From assembly GCF_047237965.1 (NCBI RefSeq), contig NZ_JBDFLX010000001.1:3720001-3784000 (forward strand): a stretch of DNA of 64,000 nt. The letters are read 5' to 3'. Positions 17,775 through 26,987 of this stretch are shown here, piece after piece. This DNA is from Noviherbaspirillum_A sp047237965. GTDB taxonomy: Bacteria > Pseudomonadota > Gammaproteobacteria > Burkholderiales > Burkholderiaceae_D. The translations under genes were made by a program, and so were the position numbers. Each line of letters begins with the position of its first letter. Within the stretch, counting starts at the first letter, position 1. A model generated the notes under the pieces. The model worked only from the letters and a program-made list of their open reading frames with translations, was not told where the DNA came from and did not search any database.

Positions 17775-20408
17775 ATGCCAAGAAGAAAAGTACTGCTGAG
17801 CCAGCTGTTCGCCGTTTCGCTTGTCAGCGCCTCGCTGTTCGGCTGCGGGGGCAGCGGCAGCGATAGCGGTAGCCAGGCCTCGGCGGGCGTGACGATGAAA
17901 GGCGTGGCCGCCGAAGGCATGGCCATCGCGAATGCCACGATCGCCATCAAGGATGCCAACGGCGCCGCCCGCAGCGCCACCACCGACGACAGCGGCAATT
18001 TCAGTTTTTCCACCGCCGGCCTGACCTTTCCGCTCATGCTCAAGGTGGCCGGCAGCGGCGGCACCTATTACACCCTGCTGACCAGCGACGACATCAACAA
18101 GCGCGTCAACATGACCAACTTCACGCATGTCATTGCGCAGTTGGCGCTGAATGCGGCCGACGATGCCGCGCTCGATGCCAGCTTCAGCAGCGGCGAATTC
18201 CGCGGCGTGGCCAGCGCCAGGATGGTCGAAGCCGAAGATGCATTCAAGGCGCTGATGAAGCAGGAATTCGGCGTGATTGCCGGCGTGACCGACACCAGCC
18301 CGCGCACCATCGTATTCGTGCCGTCCAGCAAGCTGCAGGACGGGGACGAGGTCGATCGCATGCTCACCCTGTTCAAACCCCAGCGCGGCAGCATCAACAG
18401 CCTGCGGTCGCTCAACCGCAAGCCGGAATTCATTAGCGATATCGGTATCGCCAGCTATGACGGCGCCACCGACGACCTGCTGACGGCCGGCCTGGGCAAG
18501 ACCGGCCTTCTGGCGGCCGCTGCGCCCGGTTATGCCGACAAGGCCAACCCGACCGCGGCGGAACTGCGCAGAAACGCCATCTATAACAACTACCGCGCCG
18601 TCATCGACGCATCCGCCAACAGCGGCTTCGGCGCCATGTATGGCCCGAATGTCGACAAGAACGGCGTGGCGGGCGCAGGCGAAGGCAAGATCGCCGGCAA
18701 GGAATACATCACCTACGTGGGCGACAGCAGCGGCCGCCGCAACGTGACCCTGATGGTGCAGATCCCGTCCACCTTCGACAAGGCCAAGCCCTGCATCGTT
18801 ACCGGCGCGTCGTCCGGTTCGCGTGGCGTGTACGGCGCCATCGGCACTGCCGGCGAGTGGGGATTGAAGAACGGCTGCGCCGTGGCCTACACGGACAAGG
18901 GCACCGGCACCGGTCTGCATACCCTGGATGACGATACCGTCAACCTGCGCAATGGCCTGCGCGCCACCGCCGCGGTCGCCGGCAAGGACTCGCTGTTTAC
19001 CGCGGCATTGCCGGGCACGACGGCAGCTGCCCTGAATGCGCAGCTGCCCAACCGGATCGCCTTCAAGCATGCCTATTCCCGGCAAAATCCGGAAAAGGAC
19101 TGGGGCAGGAACACCCTGGACGCAGTGGCCTTCGCCTTCTATGCGCTCAACGAGGAATACGGAAGCGGTGCGGCCGGCCAGAAATCCCGCGTGATCACGC
19201 CGGCAAATACGACTGTCATCGCGTCCTCGATTTCCAACGGCGGCGGCGCTGCGCTGCTGGCCGCCGAACAGGACAGGCTGGGCCTGATCGATGGCGTGGC
19301 CGCCAACGAGCCGCAGATCCAGCCGCGCAAGCCGGATGGCTACACCATCCAGCAGGCGGGCGTGGCGGTCGGCGCGCAAGGCAAGCCGCTGTATGACTAC
19401 TCCAGCTTCGCCGCGATCTACCAGCCCTGCATCGCAGGCAACGCCGGGCGTTGCACCAGCCTGGTCCAGAAAGGCCTGCTCACTGGCGGCGACCTCGCCA
19501 GCCAGCAGGCGGATGCCCGCAAGCGGCTGCGCGACTACGGCTGGACCGCCGACAGCGATGCCTTCCAGACCGCCCTGGCGGCCGCGGCGGGCGGCGCGTT
19601 CGCCGGCTTCAATGCCAACACCAACTTCCTGGTGACCGTCACCTATGCCAACGCCTACGGCCGCTTTACCCCAGCCGACAAGGTATGCGGCTTCACCTTC
19701 GCCAAGACCGACGGCGCCGGTGCGCCGGCAGCCCTGACGGCGGAGGAGCGGGCGCAGAGCTTTGCCTCCCAGAACGGCATCATCGGCAACCCGGTCTATG
19801 AAGACTCGGTGGGCGGCGCCAAGGCTTACGCCCTGGGCATATCGCCTTCCACCAGCCGCGCCGACCAGTCGCTCGACGGCGCACTGTGCCTGCGTTCCCT
19901 GATGACGGGCCGCGATCCGGTCACCAACAATGCGCTGAGCGGCAGCCTGGCCGAGCAGAGCAACCGGGTGCGCGCCGGCATCGCCGAGGTGCTGGCAAGC
20001 GGCAATCTGCGCGGCAAGCCGGCAGTGATCGTCGCCGGCCGCAGCGACCATCTGGTGCCGGTGAACCATGCCTCCCGCGCTTATCTCGGGCTCAACAGCT
20101 CGGTGGAAGGTGCCGCCAGCAAGCTGCGCTACGTGGAAGTGACCAATGCCAACCACTTCGACCTGTTCAGCACCTATGTGCCGGCGACCATCGTTCCCAT
20201 GCACGTCTACCTGTTCCGGGCGCTCGATGCGGTGTATGCGAACCTGAATGGCTCGGCGGCGCTGCCGGCCAGCCAGGTGGTCAGGACGGTGCCGCGCGCC
20301 GATGCCTTGACGCCGATCACCAACGCAAACCTGCCTCCGATCGCTATCAACCCGGTTGCAGGGGACCGCGTTGCGATCAGCGGCACGACGGTAAATGTGC
20401 CAGAGTAA
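17775..20408 (+). CDS. D-(-)-3-hydroxybutyrate oligomer hydrolase, lipoprotein with extra N-terminal domain
   Basis: An 877-residue protein of the 3HBOH family, which cleaves 3-hydroxybutyrate dimers and oligomers released from polyhydroxybutyrate. The start at 17775 follows AGGAG at 17764-17768 and gives a lipoprotein signal with lipobox LFGC at Cys24. Residues about 30-170 look like a carboxypeptidase-regulatory or Ig-like fold (GVAAEGMAIANATIAIKDAN), not part of the usual enzyme. The catalytic part has GASSGSRGVYG, YTDKGTGTGLH and the nucleophile box SSISNGGG with Ser487; the late GRSDHLVPVNHASRAY and NANHFDLF probably supply Asp and His. Lipidation suggests it acts in the periplasm or at the surface. 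Family assignment is firm; location is inferred. Confidence 0.85.
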   Translation: MPRRKVLLSQLFAVSLVSASLFGCGGSGSDSGSQASAGVTMKGVAAEGMAIANATIAIKDANGAARSATTDDSGNFSFSTAGLTFPLMLKVAGSGGTYYTLLTSDDINKRVNMTNFTHVIAQLALNAADDAALDASFSSGEFRGVASARMVEAEDAFKALMKQEFGVIAGVTDTSPRTIVFVPSSKLQDGDEVDRMLTLFKPQRGSINSLRSLNRKPEFISDIGIASYDGATDDLLTAGLGKTGLLAAAAPGYADKANPTAAELRRNAIYNNYRAVIDASANSGFGAMYGPNVDKNGVAGAGEGKIAGKEYITYVGDSSGRRNVTLMVQIPSTFDKAKPCIVTGASSGSRGVYGAIGTAGEWGLKNGCAVAYTDKGTGTGLHTLDDDTVNLRNGLRATAAVAGKDSLFTAALPGTTAAALNAQLPNRIAFKHAYSRQNPEKDWGRNTLDAVAFAFYALNEEYGSGAAGQKSRVITPANTTVIASSISNGGGAALLAAEQDRLGLIDGVAANEPQIQPRKPDGYTIQQAGVAVGAQGKPLYDYSSFAAIYQPCIAGNAGRCTSLVQKGLLTGGDLASQQADARKRLRDYGWTADSDAFQTALAAAAGGAFAGFNANTNFLVTVTYANAYGRFTPADKVCGFTFAKTDGAGAPAALTAEERAQSFASQNGIIGNPVYEDSVGGAKAYALGISPSTSRADQSLDGALCLRSLMTGRDPVTNNALSGSLAEQSNRVRAGIAEVLASGNLRGKPAVIVAGRSDHLVPVNHASRAYLGLNSSVEGAASKLRYVEVTNANHFDLFSTYVPATIVPMHVYLFRALDAVYANLNGSAALPASQVVRTVPRADALTPITNANLPPIAINPVAGDRVAISGTTVNVPE

Positions 20409-20458
20409 GAACAGCGCCGGCACGAGGTAATTGGCCCGCATAGGGACACAGGAGCACA

Positions 20459-20487
20459 GGGCGGTGGCACAGTCACCGCCCTTTTTT
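20459..20487 (+). terminator. Terminator after the hydrolase gene
   Basis: GGGCGGTG (20459-20466) pairs with CACCGCCC (20474-20481) around a 7-base loop and is followed by six T. It lies 50 bases after the hydrolase stop. Confidence 0.9.
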
Positions 20488-20572
20488 ATTGAATAGTTTC
20501 CTTGCTGAAACAGATAACGTATATCGTGCCGATTCGCTCACAATGAACGGCCGGCCTAAGTGCTAACGTTTG

Positions 20573-20592
20573 CTATCGCGTATAGGCGATAG
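20573..20592. promoter_or_regulatory. Inverted repeat just upstream of the acyltransferase start
   Basis: CTATCGC (20573-20579) and GCGATAG (20586-20592) are perfect 7-bp arms with a 6-base loop. The right arm runs into the AGGAG-type ribosome binding site (20591-20594), so the hairpin could limit translation or be an operator. Confidence 0.4.
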
Positions 20593-20604
20593 GAGATTGT
20601 TTGC

Positions 20605-21678
20605 ATGAAAAATGTTGTACCGCGCCAGCATCAGTTGCTAGAAGGCATTCAGTATCTACGTGGCATTGCCGCCATGATGGTGGTGTTCCACCATGCGCGT
20701 CATGAGTTTGGCGGTGCGATGTCGATCACCTTCGGCGGTCGTGGCGTGGAAATATTCTTCGTCATCAGCGGCCTTGTCATGATGTATTCGACCCGGGGTG
20801 GGCAACTTGCCACCGGGAGTTCATTCCGCGAGCGGCTGGCGGAAGCAATGCTGTTCTGGAAACGCCGCATTGCACGCGTGGTTCCTTTGTACTGGATAGC
20901 GTTATTCATTTCGGCTCCGCTGGCCTACCGCACTGCACTGAGCGATCCTGTCCTGCTGCAGGATGCCCTTTTCATTCCGCACTGGAACCACGTTCATCCC
21001 GACCAAATCTGGCCTACGCTGGTGCCGGGATGGTCGCTTAATTACGAGATGTTTTTCTATTTCCTGTTCGGCTTTGCGCTGCTGCTGGGACGCTTCAGCA
21101 TTCTTTTCGTGTCCACGGCGCTGCTCAGCCTATGCCTGCTGAACTCCGTGGCAGAAGGCCAATCGGCCGCATTTCACTTTTACACTGCCCCGGTGATGCT
21201 GCATTTTCTCGCAGGCATTCTGCTTTATTACGTAGTGGAATACCTTAGGCAGTGGTCTGCGTGGCAGCCGCCACGCTGGTCCATGCTGTTACTGCTGCTT
21301 GCCGGGTTTGTCGCGCTGGCCATCCTTCCGCAGCGGATGGGCGATAGCGCTCTTTTGCTATCGTCGTCACTCATCGTGTTCTCGGCCGTCTTCCTGTTCG
21401 ATGGCGTCAAGCTGCCGCTTCTCCGGCTGCTAGGCGATGCTTCCTATGCGATTTATCTGTTCCATGTGCTTGCCTTGATGATGGTCACGCAAGCGCTCGC
21501 TTCCACTGGCTTAGGAGCAACGACACCATGGGAAGTGATGGCGCACTTTGCCATTTATCTGGCGGTGTCGGGCATTGTCGGCGTGCTGGCGCACCTTGCG
21601 GTGGAGAAACCAATGACGGCGCATGCCCTATCTTTCATCCGGCGTGCGCCGCCCATGGTGCCGGCGACGCGACGCTAG
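20605..21678 (+). CDS. Acyltransferase family 3 (OafA/YrhL-like) membrane protein
   Basis: A 357-residue multi-pass membrane protein of the acyltransferase 3 family, which transfers acetyl or similar groups to surface polysaccharides. The N-terminal signature IQYLRGIAAMMVVFHHARHE contains the conserved Arg and His residues; FFVISGLVMM and RRIARVVPLYWIA follow as usual. About ten hydrophobic segments are visible. It is a single gene flanked by terminators, in a region with matrix-type proteins, so O-acylation of exopolysaccharide or LPS is plausible but not shown. Confidence 0.88.
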   Translation: MKNVVPRQHQLLEGIQYLRGIAAMMVVFHHARHEFGGAMSITFGGRGVEIFFVISGLVMMYSTRGGQLATGSSFRERLAEAMLFWKRRIARVVPLYWIALFISAPLAYRTALSDPVLLQDALFIPHWNHVHPDQIWPTLVPGWSLNYEMFFYFLFGFALLLGRFSILFVSTALLSLCLLNSVAEGQSAAFHFYTAPVMLHFLAGILLYYVVEYLRQWSAWQPPRWSMLLLLLAGFVALAILPQRMGDSALLLSSSLIVFSAVFLFDGVKLPLLRLLGDASYAIYLFHVLALMMVTQALASTGLGATTPWEVMAHFAIYLAVSGIVGVLAHLAVEKPMTAHALSFIRRAPPMVPATRR

Positions 21679-21769
21679 GGCGCTTTCGGCCTGACCGGCT
21701 TAGGCAAGACCAAGGCAGTGGCCCCGGAACTAGTGGCCGCATAAGGGCAATCTTTCCTGGAGCAACAAT

Positions 21770-21802
21770 GCAAAAAGCCCGCTTAGAAAGCGGGCTTTTT
21801 GC
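21770..21802. terminator. Bidirectional terminator between convergent genes
   Basis: A perfect 15-bp stem, GCAAAAAGCCCGCTT (21770-21784) with AAGCGGGCTTTTTGC (21788-21802), loop AGA. The A and T runs inside the stem give T-runs on both strands, serving the acyltransferase (+) and the PEP-CTERM gene (-). Confidence 0.92.
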
Positions 21803-21815
21803 AGGCGGATACAGT

Positions 21816-22397
21816 TCAGGCTTTTTTCAGCTTGCGGCGCGAGGCTGCAAAGCCCAGCAGGCCCAGACCGAGCAGGGCAGCGGTTGCCGGCTCGGGGACT
21901 TCGCCATTGCCGTTGCCGCCGCCATTGACGTCGTTGAAAAGAGTGTAATGGCTCAGACGGCCGATATTGCAATTGTCTTGTCCGCACTCACCGATCAGAC
22001 CGTTGACATTGGCGGCAGTAAAGACCAGCTTGTTCATTTCCCCAATGTTTTCAAAAAGAAAGGTGTCTGGTCCAGTAAAGCCGCCACCGCCAAACTTCAC
22101 TAGGAAGTAGCCTGGCAGAGGCGTGAAGTTGGACAAGTCAATCACATATTGATTGGGCGAGCCTGGCACCAGCGTTGCAAGGGAACCCGCGGGGCTATCA
22201 ATGGAGTCGGTCAGCTTGAGCTGTTCCTTCGTGATGGACTCTGCAAAAGCCAACTCAGTACCGGCGCCTGAATTTTTCGAATCAGTGCTGTCCAGGAACT
22301 TGTCGAGCGTGTACGCGGATGCGGATGATGCAGTGACCATAACCATTGCAGCGGTAACTACGAATTGCTTGAGCAGCTTGGCTTTTGCGAAAGACAT
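21816..22397 (-). CDS. PEP-CTERM sorting-domain exported protein
   Basis: A 193-residue exported protein. The start at 22397 follows AAAGGGGAA and places the signal peptide correctly (KQFVVTAAMVMVTASSASA). The C-terminus is VPEPATAALLGLGLLGFAA then SRRKLKKA, an exosortase sorting signal almost the same as in the protein at 16388. A GNGNG linker precedes it. The body (about residues 30-160) is not recognised; one Cys pair (GECGQDNC) could form a disulfide or metal site. Confidence 0.88.
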   Translation of the reverse strand: MSFAKAKLLKQFVVTAAMVMVTASSASAYTLDKFLDSTDSKNSGAGTELAFAESITKEQLKLTDSIDSPAGSLATLVPGSPNQYVIDLSNFTPLPGYFLVKFGGGGFTGPDTFLFENIGEMNKLVFTAANVNGLIGECGQDNCNIGRLSHYTLFNDVNGGGNGNGEVPEPATAALLGLGLLGFAASRRKLKKA

Positions 22398-22436
22398 TTC
22401 ATTCCCCTTTGATTGTCGTTTGGACAAGTTCCAATG

Positions 22437-22452
22437 AGCAAGAGATGTGCCA
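22437..22452 (-). promoter_or_regulatory. Sigma-54 (-24/-12) promoter of the PEP-CTERM gene
   Basis: Read on the minus strand the site is TGGCAC-N5-TTGCT, with the invariant GG (22451-22450) and GC (22439-22438) separated by 10 bases. It starts transcription near 22426, about 30 bases before the ATG. PEP-CTERM genes in exosortase-bearing bacteria are often under PrsK/PrsR and RpoN control, which fits. Confidence 0.65.
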
Positions 22453-22593
22453 GGGAAATTATTCCTAGAGTAAACATGGACTTAAGGTTTAAAACATTTT
22501 TTGGATGTTGGTAGCTGTAAAAAATCCCGACAGAAATATTCTTCAAAAACAAGATTTTTTAAAAGAAACAAAAAGCAGCGCAGTGCCGGAAAG

Positions 22594-23952
22594 CTACTTG
22601 GCGCCTGAGTCGCCTGCCGCAACCGTCTGGAGCGCCCCCGGCACGGTTGGCTTCATGTCCAGCATCCGCCACCTGGCCGGATGCGCATATTCCCCCTTCG
22701 GAACCAGGCTGATGCCCTTCACATCGTCAGGCAACACGAACTTGCCATCCAGGCCGGACTTGGGCAGCAGGCGGTAATCATGGCGCACCGGCAACGCAAA
22801 AGCGCTCCAGTCGACATTGAAGTTATTGATGAAACGTCCGTCGATGCCGGCTTTCGTCCACAACAGCTTGCTGTCCTGGTAGTAGGCTGCCTTGGCGAGG
22901 TCGCGCAGGCGGTCGCGCCAGCCCTTGACCTGTCCACCGTCAATCCTGCCCTGGCCGACCAGCAGGTTGTTGACTGCGTACACCTGACGATCGCCGTCGG
23001 CGACCCTGAGCATGATGCCGCCCTGCGGACGGTCGTCGACGATGGTGTTGCTGGCCAGGTGGAGCGCATTGAGCGGCGAACGGTAGCCTTCGGCGCCGAA
23101 GGAAATGACGGTGGAATTGTCGGTGGTGGCGGACTGCTCGATGATATTGCCGACCACGTAAGCCATGCCGCCGTTGGGAAATTCGAGTTCATAGCTGGCC
23201 TGGCCGCCCACTTCGTCGGTCAGGCGGTTGTAGAAAATCAGGTTTTCCCTGGCCCGGCTCTTCAGCAGATGGCCTTGCCGGGCATGGTGGAAATAGCTTC
23301 CGGTTACTTTCAGCATGCCGATGTCGCCCACGTACAGATTGTGGGTGCTGCCGCTGCCGTCGCCGTTGTTGCCGAATTCGCTGTTCTCGATTTCCAGGGT
23401 GGCGGTCGGATCGCCGGCGGTCAGGATGCCGTTCTCGCTGTCCTTGAACGAGCAGCGCTTGACCACCAGATGGCCTTTTTCGAAGCGGATGCCGGCGCCG
23501 TTGCGGTCGGGTACCCGCGCGCCGACGAAATCGATGTCCTCCACCGTCACGCGGCCGCCGCCGATGACCCAGATGCCCTTGCCGGCCGCATGGGAGCCGG
23601 CGGCAATCAGCTTGACCCTGCCGCCGGCGCCGGCGCGGATGGTCAGCCGGTCCTGGCGCCAGCTGGCGACGTCGCCATAGTATTCGCCCGGCGCAATGAC
23701 GACCGTATCGCCGTCTTCCGCCAGCGCGGCCGCCTCGGCGATGGTGCGGATCTGGCTGTTGCCTCCGACCTGGATGATCCTGCCGGCCGGCGCAGCCTGA
23801 TTGGCCGTTGGCGCCGGAGCAGCCTGTTTCACCTTCGGCGCTGGCGCGGCCTGCGCTGGGGAGGGCAGGGCAAGCAGTGCGGGAACGACGAGCGCGCTGC
23901 GAAGCAGCCGAATGCCGGCAATGCAAAGTTGCTTGGGAAAAGGCGGGTTCAT
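22594..23952 (-). CDS. Secreted right-handed beta-helix protein
   Basis: A 452-residue exported protein. The start at 23952 follows AAGGA five bases upstream and gives a signal peptide ending near SPAQA, then an Ala/Pro-rich linker with two KQAAPAP-like repeats. From about residue 60 the pattern IIQVGGNSQIRTIAEAAALA, GDTVVIAPGEYYG is the start typical of pectate-lyase-like helices, and repeated short strands (VTVEDIDFVG, LVVKRCSFKDSENGI, LEIENSEFGNNG, LKVTGSYFHHA) form the coils. Such proteins are often polysaccharide lyases or epimerases. No catalytic set could be assigned, so the substrate is unknown. Confidence 0.8.
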   Translation of the reverse strand: MNPPFPKQLCIAGIRLLRSALVVPALLALPSPAQAAPAPKVKQAAPAPTANQAAPAGRIIQVGGNSQIRTIAEAAALAEDGDTVVIAPGEYYGDVASWRQDRLTIRAGAGGRVKLIAAGSHAAGKGIWVIGGGRVTVEDIDFVGARVPDRNGAGIRFEKGHLVVKRCSFKDSENGILTAGDPTATLEIENSEFGNNGDGSGSTHNLYVGDIGMLKVTGSYFHHARQGHLLKSRARENLIFYNRLTDEVGGQASYELEFPNGGMAYVVGNIIEQSATTDNSTVISFGAEGYRSPLNALHLASNTIVDDRPQGGIMLRVADGDRQVYAVNNLLVGQGRIDGGQVKGWRDRLRDLAKAAYYQDSKLLWTKAGIDGRFINNFNVDWSAFALPVRHDYRLLPKSGLDGKFVLPDDVKGISLVPKGEYAHPARWRMLDMKPTVPGALQTVAAGDSGAK

Positions 23953-24026
23953 GGTCGTCCTTGCGCTGCAGGTCATTTCCGGGGAGGAATGATTGTACGG
24001 TAATCGGATAGTCAGAGACAGCCGTT

Positions 24027-24042
24027 AGCCGCTTGCATGCCA
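24027..24042 (-). promoter_or_regulatory. Possible -24/-12 element upstream of the beta-helix gene
   Basis: On the minus strand TGGCATG with GG at 24041-24040 and GC at 24029-24028 (10 bases apart). The -24 box is good; the -12 box (CGGCT) departs from TTGCT. It lies about 75 bases before the ATG. Confidence 0.3.
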
Positions 24043-24090
24043 AAGAACGTGGGGGTGCCACACGCCAAGGCTTGCGTTGGCATGCCCGGA

Positions 24091-24133
24091 AAGAAAAATG
24101 GCGGCTGACCGGACGCGCCGGTCAGCCGCCATT
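24091..24133 (-). terminator. Terminator of the hemA-to-grxD run
   Basis: A perfect 16-bp stem, AATGGCGGCTGACCGG (24097-24112) and CCGGTCAGCCGCCATT (24118-24133), loop of five. On the minus strand it is followed by TTTTTCTTT. It lies 16 bases after the grxD stop. Confidence 0.9.
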
Positions 24134-24149
24134 GGCGGGAAGCAGGGAA

Positions 24150-24461
24150 TCAGCCCTTGATCAGGCTTTGCAGTTCGCCCGACTCATACATCTCGTTCAT
24201 GATGTCCGAGCCGCCAACGAATTCGCCCTTCACGTACAGCTGCGGTACGGTCGGCCAGTTGGAATAGTCCTTGATGCCCTGTCGCACTTCCGGGTCTTCC
24301 AGCACGTTGACGGTGACGATGTTCTCGGCGCCGCTGGCCTTGAGCAACTGGATCGCCTTGCCCGAGAAACCGCATTGCGGGAATTGCGCAGTGCCTTTCA
24401 TGAACAACACGACCGGATTGCCGGTCACCGTTTCTTTAATCCAGTTTTGTACATCGCTCAT
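24150..24461 (-). CDS. grxD: Monothiol glutaredoxin Grx4/GrxD
   Basis: A 103-residue CGFS-type glutaredoxin. The active site PQCGFSGKA, the WPTVPQLYV cis-Pro loop and the GGSDIMNEMYESGEL glutathione-binding end are all present. These proteins bind a bridging 2Fe-2S cluster and help in iron-sulfur delivery. The start at 24461 follows GAGG and gives the usual MSDVQNWIKE; an in-frame ATG ten codons upstream is less likely. Confidence 0.95.
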   Translation of the reverse strand: MSDVQNWIKETVTGNPVVLFMKGTAQFPQCGFSGKAIQLLKASGAENIVTVNVLEDPEVRQGIKDYSNWPTVPQLYVKGEFVGGSDIMNEMYESGELQSLIKG

Positions 24462-24581
24462 TGCTGCCTCGCTTTTTAAGAGATTGCTCATTATAGGAAA
24501 AACCGCCTTTGTGCGCTGAACGGCCTGTCAGTCCAGATTTTTAGTCCAGCCTTTCGGTCGGACCTCCCGGTCGTCAGCGCG

Positions 24582-26924
24582 CTATCCCTTCAGTTTGGCA
24601 AATGCCGCCGCCATCGCGCCGGCCGGCGCCGCTTTTTCCTGGCGCTGGTGCTGCGCCAGGCGTTTGCCATCGGTGCGGTCGCCGCGCTGTTCAGGCTTGC
24701 TGCCGGCAACCGGTACGCTGTCGGACAGGCGCATGGTCAGCGCAATGCGCTTGCGCTTGGCGTCGACTTCCAGCACTTTCACCTTCACCACCTGGCCTGC
24801 CTTGACCACCGTGTGCGGGTCCTTCACGAAGCTGTTGGACAGTGCCGAGATATGGACCAGCCCGTCCTGGTGCACGCCAATGTCGACAAAGGCGCCGAAC
24901 GCCGCCACATTCGTCACCACGCCTTCCAGCACCATGTCGGGCCGCAGGTCGCTGATTTCCTCGACGCCTTCCTTGAAGGTGGCCGTGGTGAATTCCGGGC
25001 GCGGGTCGCGGCCGGGCTTGTCCAGTTCCTTCAGGATGTCGGTGACGGTCGGCACGCCGAACCGCTCATCCGAATATTTTGCCGGATTCAGCGATTTCAA
25101 CAGCCGGCTGTCGCCGATCACCGATTTCACATCCTTCTTCAAATCCGCCACGATTTTTTCGACCAGCGGATACGACTCCGGATGCACCGCCGACGCATCC
25201 AGCGGATTGTCGCCATTCATCACCCGCAGGAAGCCGGCAGCCTGTTCGAAGGTCTTGTCGCCCAGGCGCGGCACCGACTTCAGCGCCGCGCGCGAACCGA
25301 ACATGCCCTTCATGTCGCGGTAGCTGACGATGCCCTGGGCCACGCTGGCATTCAGGCCCGACACCCGCGCCAGCAGCGGCGCGGAGGCAGTGTTGACATC
25401 CACGCCGACCGCATTGACGCAATCCTCGACCACCGCGTCCAGCGTGCGCGCCAGTTGCGACTGGCCGACGTCATGCTGGTACTGGCCCACGCCGATCGAT
25501 TTCGGATCGATCTTCACCAGTTCGGCCAACGGGTCCTGCAGCCGGCGGGCGATCGACACCGCGCCGCGCAGCGACACGTCCAGGTCAGGCAGCTCGCGCG
25601 AAGCGAATTCGGACGCGGAATAGACCGAGGCGCCGGCTTCGGACACCACGATCTTGGTCAGCTTCATCTCCGGATGGCGCTTGATCAGGTCCTGCGCCAG
25701 GCGGTCGGTTTCGCGCGAGGCGGTGCCGTTGCCGATCGAGATCAGCGCGACCTGATGCTTCGCGGCCAGCTGCGCCAGCGCATGCAGCGCGCCGTCCCAG
25801 TCGTTGCGCGGCTGGTGCGGATAAATGGTGGCGGTGTCGACCACCTTGCCAGTGGCGTCGACCACCGCCACCTTCACGCCGGTGCGCAGGCCCGGGTCCA
25901 GGCCCATGGTGGCGCGCGGGCCGGCGGGCGCGGCCAGCAGCAGGGATTTCAGGTTCAGCGCAAAGACGTTGATCGCTTCCTGTTCCGCCTTTTCGCGCAG
26001 GGCGCCCATCAGCTCGGTTTCCAGGTGCATCATCAGCTTGACCCGCCATGCCCAGCGCACCGTGTCGGCCAGCCATTTATCGGCCGGGCGACCCTTGTTG
26101 CTGATGCCGAAGCGGCTGGCGATGCGGCCTTCGCAGGGGTTGTGCGGCGCATCCCATTTCGGCTTTTCCTCCTCGCTGTCCAGGCGCATCGTCACCGTCA
26201 GCATTTCTTCGCGGCGGCCGCGGAACAGCGCCAGCGCCCGGTGCGACGGGATGGTGGCGATGGCTTCGGCATAGTCGAAATAGTCGGCAAACTTTTCGCC
26301 GGCGTCCTGCTTGCCTTCCACCACCTTCGATTCCACCACCGCATGTTCCTGCAGGTACTCGCGCAGCGAACTGAGCAGGGTGGCGTCTTCGGCGAAGCGC
26401 TCCATCAGGATCTGGCGGGCGCCGTCCAGCGCGGCCTTCACGTCGGGCACGCCGGGATTGTCGGCGCCGTCGGTCTTGAAGGCCGGCTTCAGGTATTTTT
26501 CGGCTTCCTGTTCCGGCGACAGCGCCGGGTCGGCCAGCAAGGCGTCGGCCAGCGGCGTCAGGCCGGCCTCGGCGGCGATCTGGGCCTTGGTGCGGCGCTT
26601 CTGGCGATAGGGCAGGTACAGGTCTTCCAGCCGGGTCTTGTCCTCGGCCAGGCTGATCGCCTGCAGCAGCGCCGGCGTCATCTTGCCCTGTTCCTGGATC
26701 GAGGCGATCACCGCGGCGCGCCGGTCCTCCAGTTCGCGCAGGTAGCGCAGTCTTTCTTCCAGCAGGCGCAGCTGGATGTCGTCCAGGCCGCCGGTGGCTT
26801 CCTTGCGGTAACGGGCGATGAAGGGCACGGTGGCGCCCTCGTCGAGCAGGGCGATGGCGGCGGCAACCTGCGCCGGACGGGCGGCCAGTTCGTTGGCCAG
26901 GCGTTGTTCAATGGAAGGCAGCAT
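24582..26924 (-). CDS. tex: Tex-family RNA-binding transcription accessory protein
   Basis: A 780-residue Tex protein. In order: N-terminal helical region with VPFIARYRKEATGGLDD, a YqgF-like RNase-H-fold domain (MGLDPGLRTGVKVAVVDATG, about residues 325-450), a helix-hairpin-helix region (VGVDVNTASAPLLARVSGLN), and a C-terminal S1 RNA-binding domain (EGVVTNVAAFGAFVDIGVHQ, about 645-720). Length is typical. Its place between prmC and grxD is not the most common; a 63-base gap to prmC may hold its own promoter. Confidence 0.95.
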   Translation of the reverse strand: MLPSIEQRLANELAARPAQVAAAIALLDEGATVPFIARYRKEATGGLDDIQLRLLEERLRYLRELEDRRAAVIASIQEQGKMTPALLQAISLAEDKTRLEDLYLPYRQKRRTKAQIAAEAGLTPLADALLADPALSPEQEAEKYLKPAFKTDGADNPGVPDVKAALDGARQILMERFAEDATLLSSLREYLQEHAVVESKVVEGKQDAGEKFADYFDYAEAIATIPSHRALALFRGRREEMLTVTMRLDSEEEKPKWDAPHNPCEGRIASRFGISNKGRPADKWLADTVRWAWRVKLMMHLETELMGALREKAEQEAINVFALNLKSLLLAAPAGPRATMGLDPGLRTGVKVAVVDATGKVVDTATIYPHQPRNDWDGALHALAQLAAKHQVALISIGNGTASRETDRLAQDLIKRHPEMKLTKIVVSEAGASVYSASEFASRELPDLDVSLRGAVSIARRLQDPLAELVKIDPKSIGVGQYQHDVGQSQLARTLDAVVEDCVNAVGVDVNTASAPLLARVSGLNASVAQGIVSYRDMKGMFGSRAALKSVPRLGDKTFEQAAGFLRVMNGDNPLDASAVHPESYPLVEKIVADLKKDVKSVIGDSRLLKSLNPAKYSDERFGVPTVTDILKELDKPGRDPRPEFTTATFKEGVEEISDLRPDMVLEGVVTNVAAFGAFVDIGVHQDGLVHISALSNSFVKDPHTVVKAGQVVKVKVLEVDAKRKRIALTMRLSDSVPVAGSKPEQRGDRTDGKRLAQHQRQEKAAPAGAMAAAFAKLKG

Positions 26925-26987
26925 CGTGTCGGATAGGGAAAATCAAGCGTTGGATGATACGCAAAGTACGATTGTTAGCGAACTCTG

